Shown: one piece after another, positions 7,935 to 19,300 of the stretch
Numbering within the stretch: the stretch's first letter is position 1
Layout: each line of letters starts with the position of its first letter
Virus record (IMG/VR): IMGVR_UViG_3300010885_022313
Coordinates: 1-28,217 of that record
DNA from: a virus
DNA: 28,217 bases
Direction: 5' to 3' (one strand)
Made by a program: the position numbers and the translations under genes
The notes under the pieces: generated by a model
Told to the model about the DNA's origin: nothing
Databases searched by the model: none
The model's input: only the letters and a program-made list of their open reading frames with translations

Positions 7935-10900
7935 ATGTCAGATAGTTCATTATCATTTGGTAATTCATCGGTATTTAGAAAACAACTGTTAGTTAAGAAC
8001 CTAGCACCGTATAGCGTTGCCGGAGCATATGCCTCAAGACCAACACCGGTTGATTATGAAACTAACCTTACTGTTAGTAGTGTGGTTAACTCACCTGACA
8101 ACTATGTCTCAACAAATTTATTTGCAAACGACTTATATCCATTAAATGAATATGGGCCTGAAGGTGGGTTTGGTAGTCCAATCGGTTTAAATAGTGTTGC
8201 ATCAACAAACAATCCGGAAGGTACAAATCAAGGTCCTTACGCACCACAAGATACTCAATTAGATATTATAAATGAATTCTTTATAGAATCCGCATATGTA
8301 ACCAATAAATTTGGTCCTTCAGGTGGATATAAAGATTTAGTTATTATAACTGATATAATTGGTAATCAAAACATTTATCAACCATATTGGGATCCAGCAT
8401 ATTATAATTATTCAACATACTCAACATATAACATTGTATTCCAAGATGACCCAATAGGGTCTAACGGATTACTTTCTTCGGATACTTATTTAGCAAAAAT
8501 TGGAGCATCTCAATTAAAATTTGCATTTAATGAAAGAATAGCTCAAGAGATTGCTCAAGCAACGGTAGGTGTTATAAACTTAGATACGGTAACAGATCCG
8601 TTATCTGCAAGTTTATTAGCCACAGGACAACAACCATTCTTTATTAGAAATTGGAAAATTACGGTACCTGAAAATCCTGTGTTAGCCGCAGTATCGTTAG
8701 CAAATAGATTAACAGGAACTTATTTCCCTGTTTCATTTATACCTGGAAATTATTTTATTGAAAACACTCCTATAAATACCGCACAAACAATTGCGGCTTT
8801 AGGAGTGCCAAATGCTTTATCAGGTGGTTTATTGGCTCCAATATTAAACAAGTATAGAAATCCTTCTGAGATATTTGTTGCCAACACAGGTAATGGACAA
8901 AGATCGGCATTATTCTCCGCATTAGATTATAATATTTATAAACCTTCATATAATAGAGGTATTATTGGTGGTTTAATCGCCGGAGCATCGGCAGCGGTTA
9001 ATAGATTATTTGACCAAGACTCTGCTCAAAGTGGTGGATATTATGTTGGTAGTAAAGACGCCGAACCTTCACAAATTGACGGACCGGCAAACCAAGTTCC
9101 CGTAAATGCTTTCGGAGAACAAGTACAATCAATAGTATACGGACCTCAAGAGTTAGGAATACTTTATGAAGGTAATGAAGAAACTATTAAGTTTGGTTTA
9201 AAAGGTAGATCGTATAGTGATGGTGGTGGAACCGCAGGACAATTAGTTTGGACTTCACCAAAATATAAAGACAATGCTGGATTTCACGCAACCGTTGGAG
9301 GTGGTGTTGGTAGTTTAGATGGTCAGTTTAATGAAATAACCGCTGATTATAATCAATACCAATCAACAAACATTCCATTCAAACCAGGGTCAATACTCGC
9401 CAATACTCAAGCGTTAATAAATTCGGCAGATCAAGTACAAGGTCAAGCGAGACTAAAACATGTTGGTACTGCGATTAACCAAGTATCTAAAGTGTTTAAT
9501 GATGGGTATAAAGAGATAACTAAAGGTTCTCAGGTACTTTCATATGTAAATCAAGCCGATGGGACCCAAGCAGGTATTGAGTACTGTAGAATCTTCCAAA
9601 AGGATACACCATATTACACATATGCCGACCTACAAAAAAGTGCGGGTATTACTAAAGAAGGTAGGAGAGCGGACTACTCAATATTAGATAACACATATAA
9701 CTTAAACATTGCACCATTAAAGAATCCTGGATCAACAAACATTGTTGATGGTAAGGTTAAAAAATATATGTTCTCTATTGAGAACTTAGCTTGGAGGACT
9801 TCTGATAGACCGGGATTCACTTATGATGAATTACCTGTTTGTGAAAAAGGACCTAACGGTGGGCGTATAATGTGGTTTCCACCTTATAACCTTAAATTCT
9901 CAGATGACTCAAAACCAGATTTCAACCCAACAACATTCTTGGGTAGACCTGAACCAATATACACATATAAAAACACAACAAGATCCGGATCATTAAGTTG
10001 GACTATAATTGTAGATAATCCTTCTGTGATGAACACAATCATTGAAAAACAAATGAAAGGTGCGAATAAAGAGAGAATACAAAGTATTGTTGACTCGTTC
10101 TTTGCTGGATGTACAAAATATGACTTATATGATTTGGCAGCTAAGTTTAACACAATACCTGCCAAAGATTTATATACTTACCAACAAATATTAAATAACC
10201 CAAGATTAACGGTAGAGGAACAACAAATAGTTTTTGAATCAATACCACAAACTCCTGAGGGTGGGGTAGGCACTCAGACCGGAAATGCTTCAGGTGGTGA
10301 CGGAACTACTAATACAGGTAATAACGGTACAGTAAAAGCTGAAGACCCTGTTCCGCCGGATTGGAATAAATTTGAAGGTTTAGGGTTTTACTTTGATAAT
10401 GATATACCTGGCGTAAATCCAGGTACAACTGCGGCACAACCATTTAATGTTTATTATAACACATATATTGGTCAAAAAAGTGTTTACCAACAAAAAGCAC
10501 CTGTACAAGTTGATAACGCAGGAACCATATATTCTGCAAGTAGTATACCTAATTTCTTTACTGATGTGGTTGAGGGTAACTTTAATGTTATACAAAAAGA
10601 TTTATTGGCACAAATAGATGATGTGTTAATTAAGTCTAAAGGTACAATTACTATTGATTTGGTTGGTTCGGCTTCGGCACCACAAACAGAAACTTATAAT
10701 GTTGCGTTATCTAAAAGAAGAAATAATAGTGTTGAGAAATGGTTTCTAGCACAAGTATTATCGGATAAAAAAACAATTCAACAATATAAAGACGAAGGTA
10801 AATTTAAGATGACATTTGATTCAAACGGAGAACAGATTGTAATTCCAAAAAATCAAAAATCACCTTTAACAACCGCATCTACGGTTAATGACATTAGTGT

Positions 10901-13016
10901 TAATAACACAAACAATGGAACAGTATTAAATGCTGATCTTAATTGTCGTGTAACAACTAAAGCGTTAAACGCAAATGGTCAAGTTGTAAACGCTAATTCG
11001 TCTAACAATCCTGCACAATGGTATAGTGTTCCTGCGATGGGATGTAGAAGAGTGGCGATTAAGAATATTGATGCGGTTATACCACCTAATGATCCGGTAC
11101 CTGTGGAAACAAGCACACCACCAACATCTAAAGAAACACCACCAAACCCACAAAACCCATTAACTGCAACCACACAAAGTATTAAACCTGAAGCTAAGTT
11201 AACGGTAGAACAAAAAATTAAAGAAGGTATCTCTAAGAAAATCTTAAGAAACCTTTTCAGTGAGTGTGATTACTTTGAGGTTATTAAGGAAACTAACCCA
11301 ATGGTTTATGATACGATTAAAGATAAAATTAGATTCTTTAATCCTGCGTTCCACTCAATGACACCTGAAGGTTTAAATGCGAGACTTACATTCTTAAATC
11401 AATGTACGAGACCGGGACAAACAATACCTGTTATCGGACCTGATGGAAGACCAAAATACAATGATGCGTTAAATACATCATTTGGAGCACCACCAATATT
11501 GGTATTAAGGGTTGGCGACTTTTACCATTGTAAGATCGTACCAACAAGTATGAGTTTTAGTTATGATAACTCACCTTTAGATTTAAACCCTGAAGGTATT
11601 GGTGTACAACCAATGATTTGTAATGTGCAAATGGGGTTTAATATAATTGGAGGTATGGGACTTAAAGAACCCGTACAACAATTACAAAACGCACTTTCAT
11701 TCAACTACTACGCAAATACCGAAATATATGATGAAAGAGCGGTAGCAACTGAAGATACAAGTAAGTTGGATCAATATGTTGTTGAAAAGATAAATGGTGC
11801 ATTACCAATAGTTAATACTGCTCAGGCTGCGGTTATTAATAGCGTACAACCTAAAAAAGGTCAAAACACAATTGGTGTTATTACGGATGAAACAACTATG
11901 GATTATGGTCCACTATTAACATCATTACAAGATAAGTTGGTTGAATATTTTACAACATATACAGATATGTTAAATAAACTTACTACTGATTACAATTATG
12001 GTGTTTTACAGTTGGCGTCTAAAAATAGATCATATTCAAAAGGAGTACTTTCCGAATACGTTGATCCGGCTGAAACTGAGTTATATGGTAAATCAAACAA
12101 ATATCCTCAATACGCTGAAGACTTAATAACTAAAGTTAAAAAAGATATTGATAGTGGGGATACACCAATTTTGGCTCTTTTGAAAAGTAGTAATGCTAAT
12201 TTAACCAATAAAGAAAATAGAGAATTAAAAGAAAAGTTAACAACAAATGCAACCAATCGTCAGAGTGCAATATTGGATGTTATATTAAATGCCACCCAAA
12301 ACTTTACAAAAATTCAACAGGATTTGGATTACACATTTAGACAGATGGATGTTGTTGTTGACCAAACAGACGGTGTATTACAAGACACTAATGAACCTAC
12401 GGTTTATCAATTAAGTGGGGATACTTTCTTTGCCCCTGTAACAACACCTGGAAGTATCAAAAATGTTTATTTGGAATCTGTTGCAAATACAATAAAGGCA
12501 TTTAATCAAGATGTTAATACGTTAGTTAAGTTGGATCTTTATCAAAAAAATAGTTGCACGATTGAAGACGGTAATGGATGTACGTTTAGTATAAATTCAA
12601 CACCATCGTTTAGTAATTGTGAAGAAAATAGATTTTACATTTCATTCTCTCCTTTATTTACAAAAGAAGAAAATTTCACAACTTTTGTAAATGAACTTAC
12701 TAGTGGACCTGAGGTTAAAGCAAATCCTGGATTGGTTACGTTGATTACTAAAATATGTGGTGATTTAAAAATTAAATACGCAAGTATTAATACTTCTTTA
12801 GTAAAGAGAATTGATGATCTTAAAAACAACGCAACTACTAAAGCATATGAAAATGCGGTTAAATATAAATTACCTGACACAACGGTGAAAACATGTAACT
12901 ACATTACGCCGCCAACAGATAATGTTGAACAAAGAACAAAAAGAATAAAAGATTTATACTCAAGTAAAAACTTGAATAATAACGACACATTTAACGGAAA
13001 AGTAACTTTTAATTAA
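7935..13016 (+). CDS. Giant baseplate/tube-like protein with an inserted OmpA-like domain
   Basis: The protein has 1693 residues. I see several regions. Residues 1-600 are Gly/Asn/Tyr-rich and unassigned. Residues ~640-705 (MWFPPYNLKFS, GRPEPIYTYKNTTRSGSLSW) and ~1185-1265 (PPILVLRVGDFYHCKIVPTS, IGVQPMICNVQMGFNIIGG) look like the two halves of a contractile-injection-system tube/LysM-partner fold, split by ~475 residues. Inside that insertion is an OmpA-like module (~817-960): FYFDNDIPG, then TIDLVGSAS and NVALSKRRNNSVEKWFL. The Asp that normally follows G-x-T in OmpA is Ser here, while the arginine in LSKRR remains. A Pro/Thr linker (~1050-1080) follows. The C-terminal ~400 residues are helical and charged. 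Being next to the LysM-like gene suggests a place in the central baseplate. The domain reading is inference from motifs. Confidence 0.6.
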   Translation: MSDSSLSFGNSSVFRKQLLVKNLAPYSVAGAYASRPTPVDYETNLTVSSVVNSPDNYVSTNLFANDLYPLNEYGPEGGFGSPIGLNSVASTNNPEGTNQGPYAPQDTQLDIINEFFIESAYVTNKFGPSGGYKDLVIITDIIGNQNIYQPYWDPAYYNYSTYSTYNIVFQDDPIGSNGLLSSDTYLAKIGASQLKFAFNERIAQEIAQATVGVINLDTVTDPLSASLLATGQQPFFIRNWKITVPENPVLAAVSLANRLTGTYFPVSFIPGNYFIENTPINTAQTIAALGVPNALSGGLLAPILNKYRNPSEIFVANTGNGQRSALFSALDYNIYKPSYNRGIIGGLIAGASAAVNRLFDQDSAQSGGYYVGSKDAEPSQIDGPANQVPVNAFGEQVQSIVYGPQELGILYEGNEETIKFGLKGRSYSDGGGTAGQLVWTSPKYKDNAGFHATVGGGVGSLDGQFNEITADYNQYQSTNIPFKPGSILANTQALINSADQVQGQARLKHVGTAINQVSKVFNDGYKEITKGSQVLSYVNQADGTQAGIEYCRIFQKDTPYYTYADLQKSAGITKEGRRADYSILDNTYNLNIAPLKNPGSTNIVDGKVKKYMFSIENLAWRTSDRPGFTYDELPVCEKGPNGGRIMWFPPYNLKFSDDSKPDFNPTTFLGRPEPIYTYKNTTRSGSLSWTIIVDNPSVMNTIIEKQMKGANKERIQSIVDSFFAGCTKYDLYDLAAKFNTIPAKDLYTYQQILNNPRLTVEEQQIVFESIPQTPEGGVGTQTGNASGGDGTTNTGNNGTVKAEDPVPPDWNKFEGLGFYFDNDIPGVNPGTTAAQPFNVYYNTYIGQKSVYQQKAPVQVDNAGTIYSASSIPNFFTDVVEGNFNVIQKDLLAQIDDVLIKSKGTITIDLVGSASAPQTETYNVALSKRRNNSVEKWFLAQVLSDKKTIQQYKDEGKFKMTFDSNGEQIVIPKNQKSPLTTASTVNDISVNNTNNGTVLNADLNCRVTTKALNANGQVVNANSSNNPAQWYSVPAMGCRRVAIKNIDAVIPPNDPVPVETSTPPTSKETPPNPQNPLTATTQSIKPEAKLTVEQKIKEGISKKILRNLFSECDYFEVIKETNPMVYDTIKDKIRFFNPAFHSMTPEGLNARLTFLNQCTRPGQTIPVIGPDGRPKYNDALNTSFGAPPILVLRVGDFYHCKIVPTSMSFSYDNSPLDLNPEGIGVQPMICNVQMGFNIIGGMGLKEPVQQLQNALSFNYYANTEIYDERAVATEDTSKLDQYVVEKINGALPIVNTAQAAVINSVQPKKGQNTIGVITDETTMDYGPLLTSLQDKLVEYFTTYTDMLNKLTTDYNYGVLQLASKNRSYSKGVLSEYVDPAETELYGKSNKYPQYAEDLITKVKKDIDSGDTPILALLKSSNANLTNKENRELKEKLTTNATNRQSAILDVILNATQNFTKIQQDLDYTFRQMDVVVDQTDGVLQDTNEPTVYQLSGDTFFAPVTTPGSIKNVYLESVANTIKAFNQDVNTLVKLDLYQKNSCTIEDGNGCTFSINSTPSFSNCEENRFYISFSPLFTKEENFTTFVNELTSGPEVKANPGLVTLITKICGDLKIKYASINTSLVKRIDDLKNNATTKAYENAVKYKLPDTTVKTCNYITPPTDNVEQRTKRIKDLYSSKNLNNNDTFNGKVTFN

Positions 13017-13017
13017 G

Positions 13018-13341
13018 ATGGCACTACAATATTGGAATAGATATACAGATTTTTTAATAAACGGACAAGAAACAGTTGTTCCGTATGTAACCCTACCTTC
13101 TAAAAGTTCAGATAAGAACTACATATACATTGTTGGTCAATCACGTTTAGATAAGACATCTCAACAATTCTACGGAACACCATACTTTGGTTGGTTAATA
13201 CTTATGGCAAATCCACAATTTAGTGGATACGAATTCTCCATTCCGGATGGTGCAGTATTGACAATTCCATTTCCTTTAGTAGCTTCATTACAAGATTATA
13301 AAAACGCAATAAATAATCATTTCTTCTATTATGGCAGATAA
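13018..13341 (+). CDS. Baseplate LysM-like protein, gp53/gpX-like
   Basis: A 107-residue protein. The core IYIVGQSRLDKTSQQFYG, then PYFGWLILMANP and IPDGAVLTIPFP (~36-90), follows the LysM-type fold of T4 gp53 and P2 gpX: a strand, an RLDxxS helix, a Y-G-x-P turn, a W-x-I-x-x-A-N helix and a final I-P strand. Such proteins sit in the baseplate, linking tube or hub to wedges. It starts one base after the stop of the 1693-residue protein, and its end overlaps the next start by 11 bases, so the three genes are translationally coupled. In extracellular contraction systems the LysM module is fused to the tube-like domain; here it is separate. Confidence 0.75.
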   Translation: MALQYWNRYTDFLINGQETVVPYVTLPSKSSDKNYIYIVGQSRLDKTSQQFYGTPYFGWLILMANPQFSGYEFSIPDGAVLTIPFPLVASLQDYKNAINNHFFYYGR

Positions 13342-16300
13342 CGGTGAAAACATATTAGTAGAGTTTGATTATGACAACATTACACTTATAGACCCTAATA
13401 AACTTGTTGATGAACAAGGTAATGTTAAAGACAGATTAGTCAAACAGGAGGACTTGGTTTATTATGCCAACCTTGAATGTAATGTTTTACCCCGAACAAA
13501 ACTAGCGGTTGGAACCGCAATGAATGATTCTCAAAGAACCATTTCGGTAGGGAAAATCAATTTCTTAAACCCTGGTTTCAGAACATTTTTAGATAGTAAT
13601 TGGGCTGACGAATTAACGGGTAAAGATACTCTACAAGGTAAGGGGGTAAATCAACCTAACCAAACCGCAGTTAAGAACCCAAACAAATCGGACGACTATT
13701 ACATAACTCAAAACCTACTTTCAAACGGAACACCTGGTGCTGTTGATAACGGATTATTAGGTATGAAGTCAATTAGAGTAAGTATTGGTCTTGATTTCTT
13801 ACCTGTTATTGATATTGACTTAGAAGACGTTAAAGGTAGAGCCTTATTTGAAGGTGGAAATAATTCACCATACGCTGCGTTTTTCCAATTACCATACCCA
13901 CAATTTACATTAACAATTAAAGGATATTATGGTAAGGCGGTTAAACTTCCAATAATGTTACAATCGTTTACGTCAACCTTTGACCCTTCAACACACAACT
14001 TTCAAGTTAAGTTGAAGTTTTACGGTTATAAGTATACTTTATTATCTTACGTTAATTTTGGTGCTTTAATGGCAGTACCACACATGTATAACAATACTGT
14101 ATTAGAAGGGGTAAGAACGGCAGAACAGGGTAATTCAACAGGATCAGTCACCGCACAAGCACCAAAGGTTGTTAGTCGTGGATATCAAAAAATGAAGGAA
14201 ATTTATTCCGATTATAAATCAAAAGGTTTAATTGATGATAATTTTCCTGAAATAACTCTTAACCAATTAAAGTATCGTTTACAGAACTTTATTGATAATA
14301 TTTTAAATCAGTTCGCCAAAGAAAATTTGGGTGTGTTAACTGAAATGACAAACTACACAAACGAAATTTTAGCTTATCAGCAAAAAGTTTTTAACTATAC
14401 CTCATCATGGTACAATACATATATGGATACTAAAAATCCTATTGTGTTAAAATCAAGTGGTGAAAATGTTTATAACTTTAAGAAGGAACTAAATCTTGAG
14501 AAAAGATTAGCCGCTGTTGCTGAATTAGAAGGTCTTATTAGTAAATATAATTTAAGTTTAAGTGAAAATAAGATTTTTGGGATTAAAGGAACCTACGCAG
14601 TTGGTGGTACAGTTATTCCTTCCGAAATTCCAAATAATATAACAATAGGAACTTTAAGTAGAAAAATTGCATCATTATCAGATGTTAATTTTGAGAAAAC
14701 TTATTTGGCTCAACAAAATGCTCCACAAGGGACAATTGACCCAATTAAGTTTAAGAATTTCAATGATAACTTAATAAGTGAAATACAATTAGCAATAACA
14801 ACAAAATTATATTATTTTGATGGTACTAATTCATTTATGGATGTCACAACAGGTATGGCGAAACAAGCGTCAACAATAAGAAGTAATTGTGAACAATTGA
14901 TTACTGAAAGTTTGGCATCAAAGTTTAATGATACAAAAAATGGTCTTGGGTTTACACCATCCATTAGAAACATACTTGCGATTTTCTATTGTCAAGGAGA
15001 AGCATTCCTTAGACTAATGGATGAGGTTCACAAGAAAGCTTGGGACCAAAGAGAAAATAAATATAGAAGGGCGGCAATATTTGGTAATGTAACTACCGCA
15101 CCAAGTGTGGACGTTAAAACCTCAACACAAAACAATGAACCAATATATCCTTGGCCTCAAGTAATACAAGAGACCGTAGGTTCTGACAAACAAGAAAAGT
15201 TTGAATTGATTTACCCTGGTGCTCAAAATGTGGCAAGTACTTATAGGGCATACAATTCTGAGATTTGGCCTGAAGTTGAGTTTGTTGAACAATTTATAAA
15301 AGGATATACCGAACGTTTAAATCCTAACGATGTTGGGGGCGCGGAGTTTAATGTGGTTGATTTACAACCATCAAGACTATCGTTAAACGCAATTGATTTT
15401 CCGGTCACAAACGAAGTTTTCCAAAACAAAGAAGAGTCAAAATATTACTACGAAATATATGAGAGAATTATTATTAACTCATTTTATAGTAGAATGAATA
15501 GAATAAGTGGTTATGACCTTAGTGTGTATGAGGCTGAAGGTGACGATGAGGCAACAAACGTATTAAAAAGTTTGGGTACCGATAATCCATTCCTTTCTAA
15601 AAAATTAAAAGAGTATCTTATTGATGGTACTAATTTTGTTCCATTCTTAAGACACATTTCAAATGAAGGTCAAGGGGATAGTTGGCAATCATATATTAGA
15701 GGTGAGTTTGTAACACCATATCTTAAGAGTGAGGTACAAAATCCTAATGTACTATACAACTCAGATATTATACAATCGTTAAAGTCACAACCTAATGTTT
15801 CATTATCTAACACTAAAAATCTAAGTAATTTAGAACAATACTTTGCAAACTCATCTTCATCTAACAAATATGATTTTACTGACACATACCCATTAACTAA
15901 CTTAAAATGGGATAGAGATAATCTTGCGTATGGTAAGTATTTGGATAATGCTGAGTTGGCTTTTGATACTAAAATGGTGTTAGTATATAATAACACTCAT
16001 AAGACATTAACTAACTTTTTAGATACAGACACTAATAACGATAAGAGACCCTTCACCCACTTCAATTTTGAAAATACAATTGTAACACCAACAACGGATA
16101 CGTTAAAGGATTTTTACAATACACGAAAATATGAGGATCAAGTTGTAACCGAAGGTAATTTAGAATACACAAATTACGATAAAAGTTGGTTTACACCAAC
16201 ACAAACAACTTCAATGTTAAACACCCCTTACTTTATTAACGCAATTCAACAAGGTGTCTTTAACTTTAGATACAAACAAGCTGACCAATCACCATATAGA

Positions 16301-19300
16301 ACTGCGGCATATTTGTTCTTAAATAGTTTACCACTTGGTACGCTTAGAGAGAAATATAAAACATTAGCAAATGATTCAGTATCTGATTTAGATTACATTC
16401 TTGCAACATTAAAGAAATTTGGTGCGGTTCATAAATTACCTTACGCTTGGATATTAAAATATGGTTCTATTTGGAATCGTTATAAAGTTTATAAAAAAAC
16501 AGGTAAAGATATTTTGGATCCTGTTTGGACTAACTTTAATTATTTAGAGAATTGGGATCCAGTTAATTCTGCGGCAACAAAAAGTTTTAACTTACTTATT
16601 GATGGAACCCAAAGAGATATTGTTTTAGAAAATACAACAACAGGTAATCAACCATTTACCGATATTAACACAGGTTTCTACCCACAATTAACAGATGACT
16701 TTAATGTGTTCTTACAAGGGTTAAAATTATTTAGTGGACAGACACAAGTTACGGGTAAATGTGAGGTAACCCCAATTAGTGGTGATTGTGTGACATTTGA
16801 TGTTACGGGCACTTGTTCACTTAATGGTAACGTTTTAACCATAACCTCAATAAGCAATAATTTAATTAAACCAAGTTTACCTATACAAATACCATCTTTA
16901 AGTGTAACAACAAGTGTGTTATCTCAAACATCGGGTGTTGTAGGTGGAACAGGAACTTATGTTATGCCTGTTACAATAACGGCAACTAACGTTAATTTTG
17001 TTATTAAAAGTTATGCAAATATCACAAATCTTACGAGTACTGGTATAACAAGTGGAACCATAATTGGCGGTCCATCAACTAACGGATCTTTAACGTTAGG
17101 TGTTCAAATATCAGGAACAACAAATGGAAATGGATTATATTACATAACACCGACATCAGCGGTAACATCAAGTTTTACAGTATTAAACCCACCATTAAAG
17201 GTAACCGCGATTGATAGTAATGTGTTATCGGCAAACACTATATTAAATGGTGCGTCGTTAAATGGTAATGTAACAATTTTAAGTCAGTTATCAGGTATAA
17301 ATGGGGGTACGGGAATGTACTCAATATCAACAGGTCAAACCGCAACAACATCAAACTTTGTGGTAGCAAATGCTTACTTACAGGGAATTGGGTCAACTCA
17401 GATACAACCACTTATAACGTCAGGTAAATTAAAACTAATCAATACTACAAACTCAACTATATTTGAAACTCCAGGTTTTGACCCTAATAATGGTCAAAGA
17501 AGTATGAGAGTAACGCCTTGGTCTGTTATAGTTAGAACAACAGATGGGACCGGTTATTATACTTTACCTTCATTTGGTTCTAATATAAATCAAACAAAAG
17601 TTGAAGCATTTAAGAACGGAACAATGAAAGAGGAGTTAGTTAATAATGACTCAATGTTCAACGGATCAGTTAGATTGTTTTGGAATGCGCCTCAATACGG
17701 TTGGTTTGATAACAGTAAGGTAGTTAAGAATGATCCGGGAACTTATATGAAGGAAATTTTTAACACAGAAAAATTACAACAAAATTTCTTAATAAGTGGA
17801 GACCAAACAAAATACACGGACATACAAGAATTATTCACCACATTTGATATTGAAACATTAGATAAATTTGAGTCTGAATTCTTAAACTTTAGTAGATCCA
17901 TTTATGATTATGTTGACACATTACCGGCAAATAAAGGTAGTCAAAACTTACAACTTATAAATCAGGAAGCAAATCCAAATGCAAGTACAGATTTAATATC
18001 TGATAAGGCTAATAAAAATTTCCAATACCTTATGAGAGAGTTGTTTAAGGTTAAAACACCAACAGGAACATCACCTGAAACAGTATTGGAAAGTGTTATA
18101 TCAAGTCAAAATGAAACATTCCAACAGATACTATCAAATTTTGTTAATTATAATGTTGTGTTTAAGTATGGAAACCCATCTATGTTTGATAGAAGATTAT
18201 TCTTAACCTTTTCAAATAAGTTCCTTGAAGATCCAATTATATACGGACCTTATGAAAATGGTACATTACCAACTCAAGGTGGTTCACTTACATTGGCTCA
18301 ATCAATACAACAGAGTCCTGAAACTTGGAAAGCGTTAGAGTTTTACGTTGGATACTCAACAATACCTAAATTAGCATATTCCAATAATGGATCATATATA
18401 ACTGATTTCTTTGTTGACTTAAACGTACAATTTAACGAGAAGAACGTAATTGATTTCGCACCTTTAATTAAAATTTATGCAACACAAAAGTTAAACAATA
18501 ATAACTTAAATTTAACTTCATTTTATGGTTTAATGAATGCGTATTTTGATCAGTCAGATGCATACATCTTTAATGTTGTTAACGTTATGATGCCACAAGT
18601 TAGGAAACAATTACCTACGGTATTCATTGAACAAGATAACGCATCAGCAAGGGCGGATTTAGAGGCAGGATTTACCGAACAAACAAGAACTGAATTGTGG
18701 GAAACATTTAAAGCTTTAAACGATACTTGGATTGCTGGTTATGATATTAGTAATAAAACGTTGTTTGAGGATGTAATGTTAGTTGATAGGGCCAGTAGAA
18801 ATGTGGGTGATAAGATATTAGTTGATATATTTGAAATACAAAACCTAATTGAAGGTGGAACATATAAGAACACATTGTTAGATATAATTACAACAATATT
18901 GGTTCAGAATAACTTCCAACACTTTATGTTACCATCTTACGTTAACTTTTATAATGTACAAGATGCGGTTAAAAATCCAGTACCAAAACCTGATGGTTCT
19001 TTGGAGTTTGCAAATACATTATTTGGAACCTTCTTAAATGTTGATTACAGAAATAGTTCACCTAAGTTCTTGTGTTTTTATGCAAACAAACCAAGTGAGC
19101 ATTTGGATATGAAAGATAATATTGATTATAGATATAGAGATGATGCGTTTGACTTGAGAAGAGCAAGTGATAATCCACTAATTGAAAATCAAATGGACAA
19201 ACAAGATTGGGCTAACTCAAATAAAGTTGTTGGATTTAATGTTGACATGACATCACAAAATCAACAAATATTTAAACAATTTAGTGTTAGTCAAACACCG

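Noticed and set aside
10965-11173. Two minus-strand open frames rich in Trp/Cys/Gly inside the 1693-residue gene
   Set aside because: Shadows of the Pro/Thr linker, with no start context and no family resemblance.
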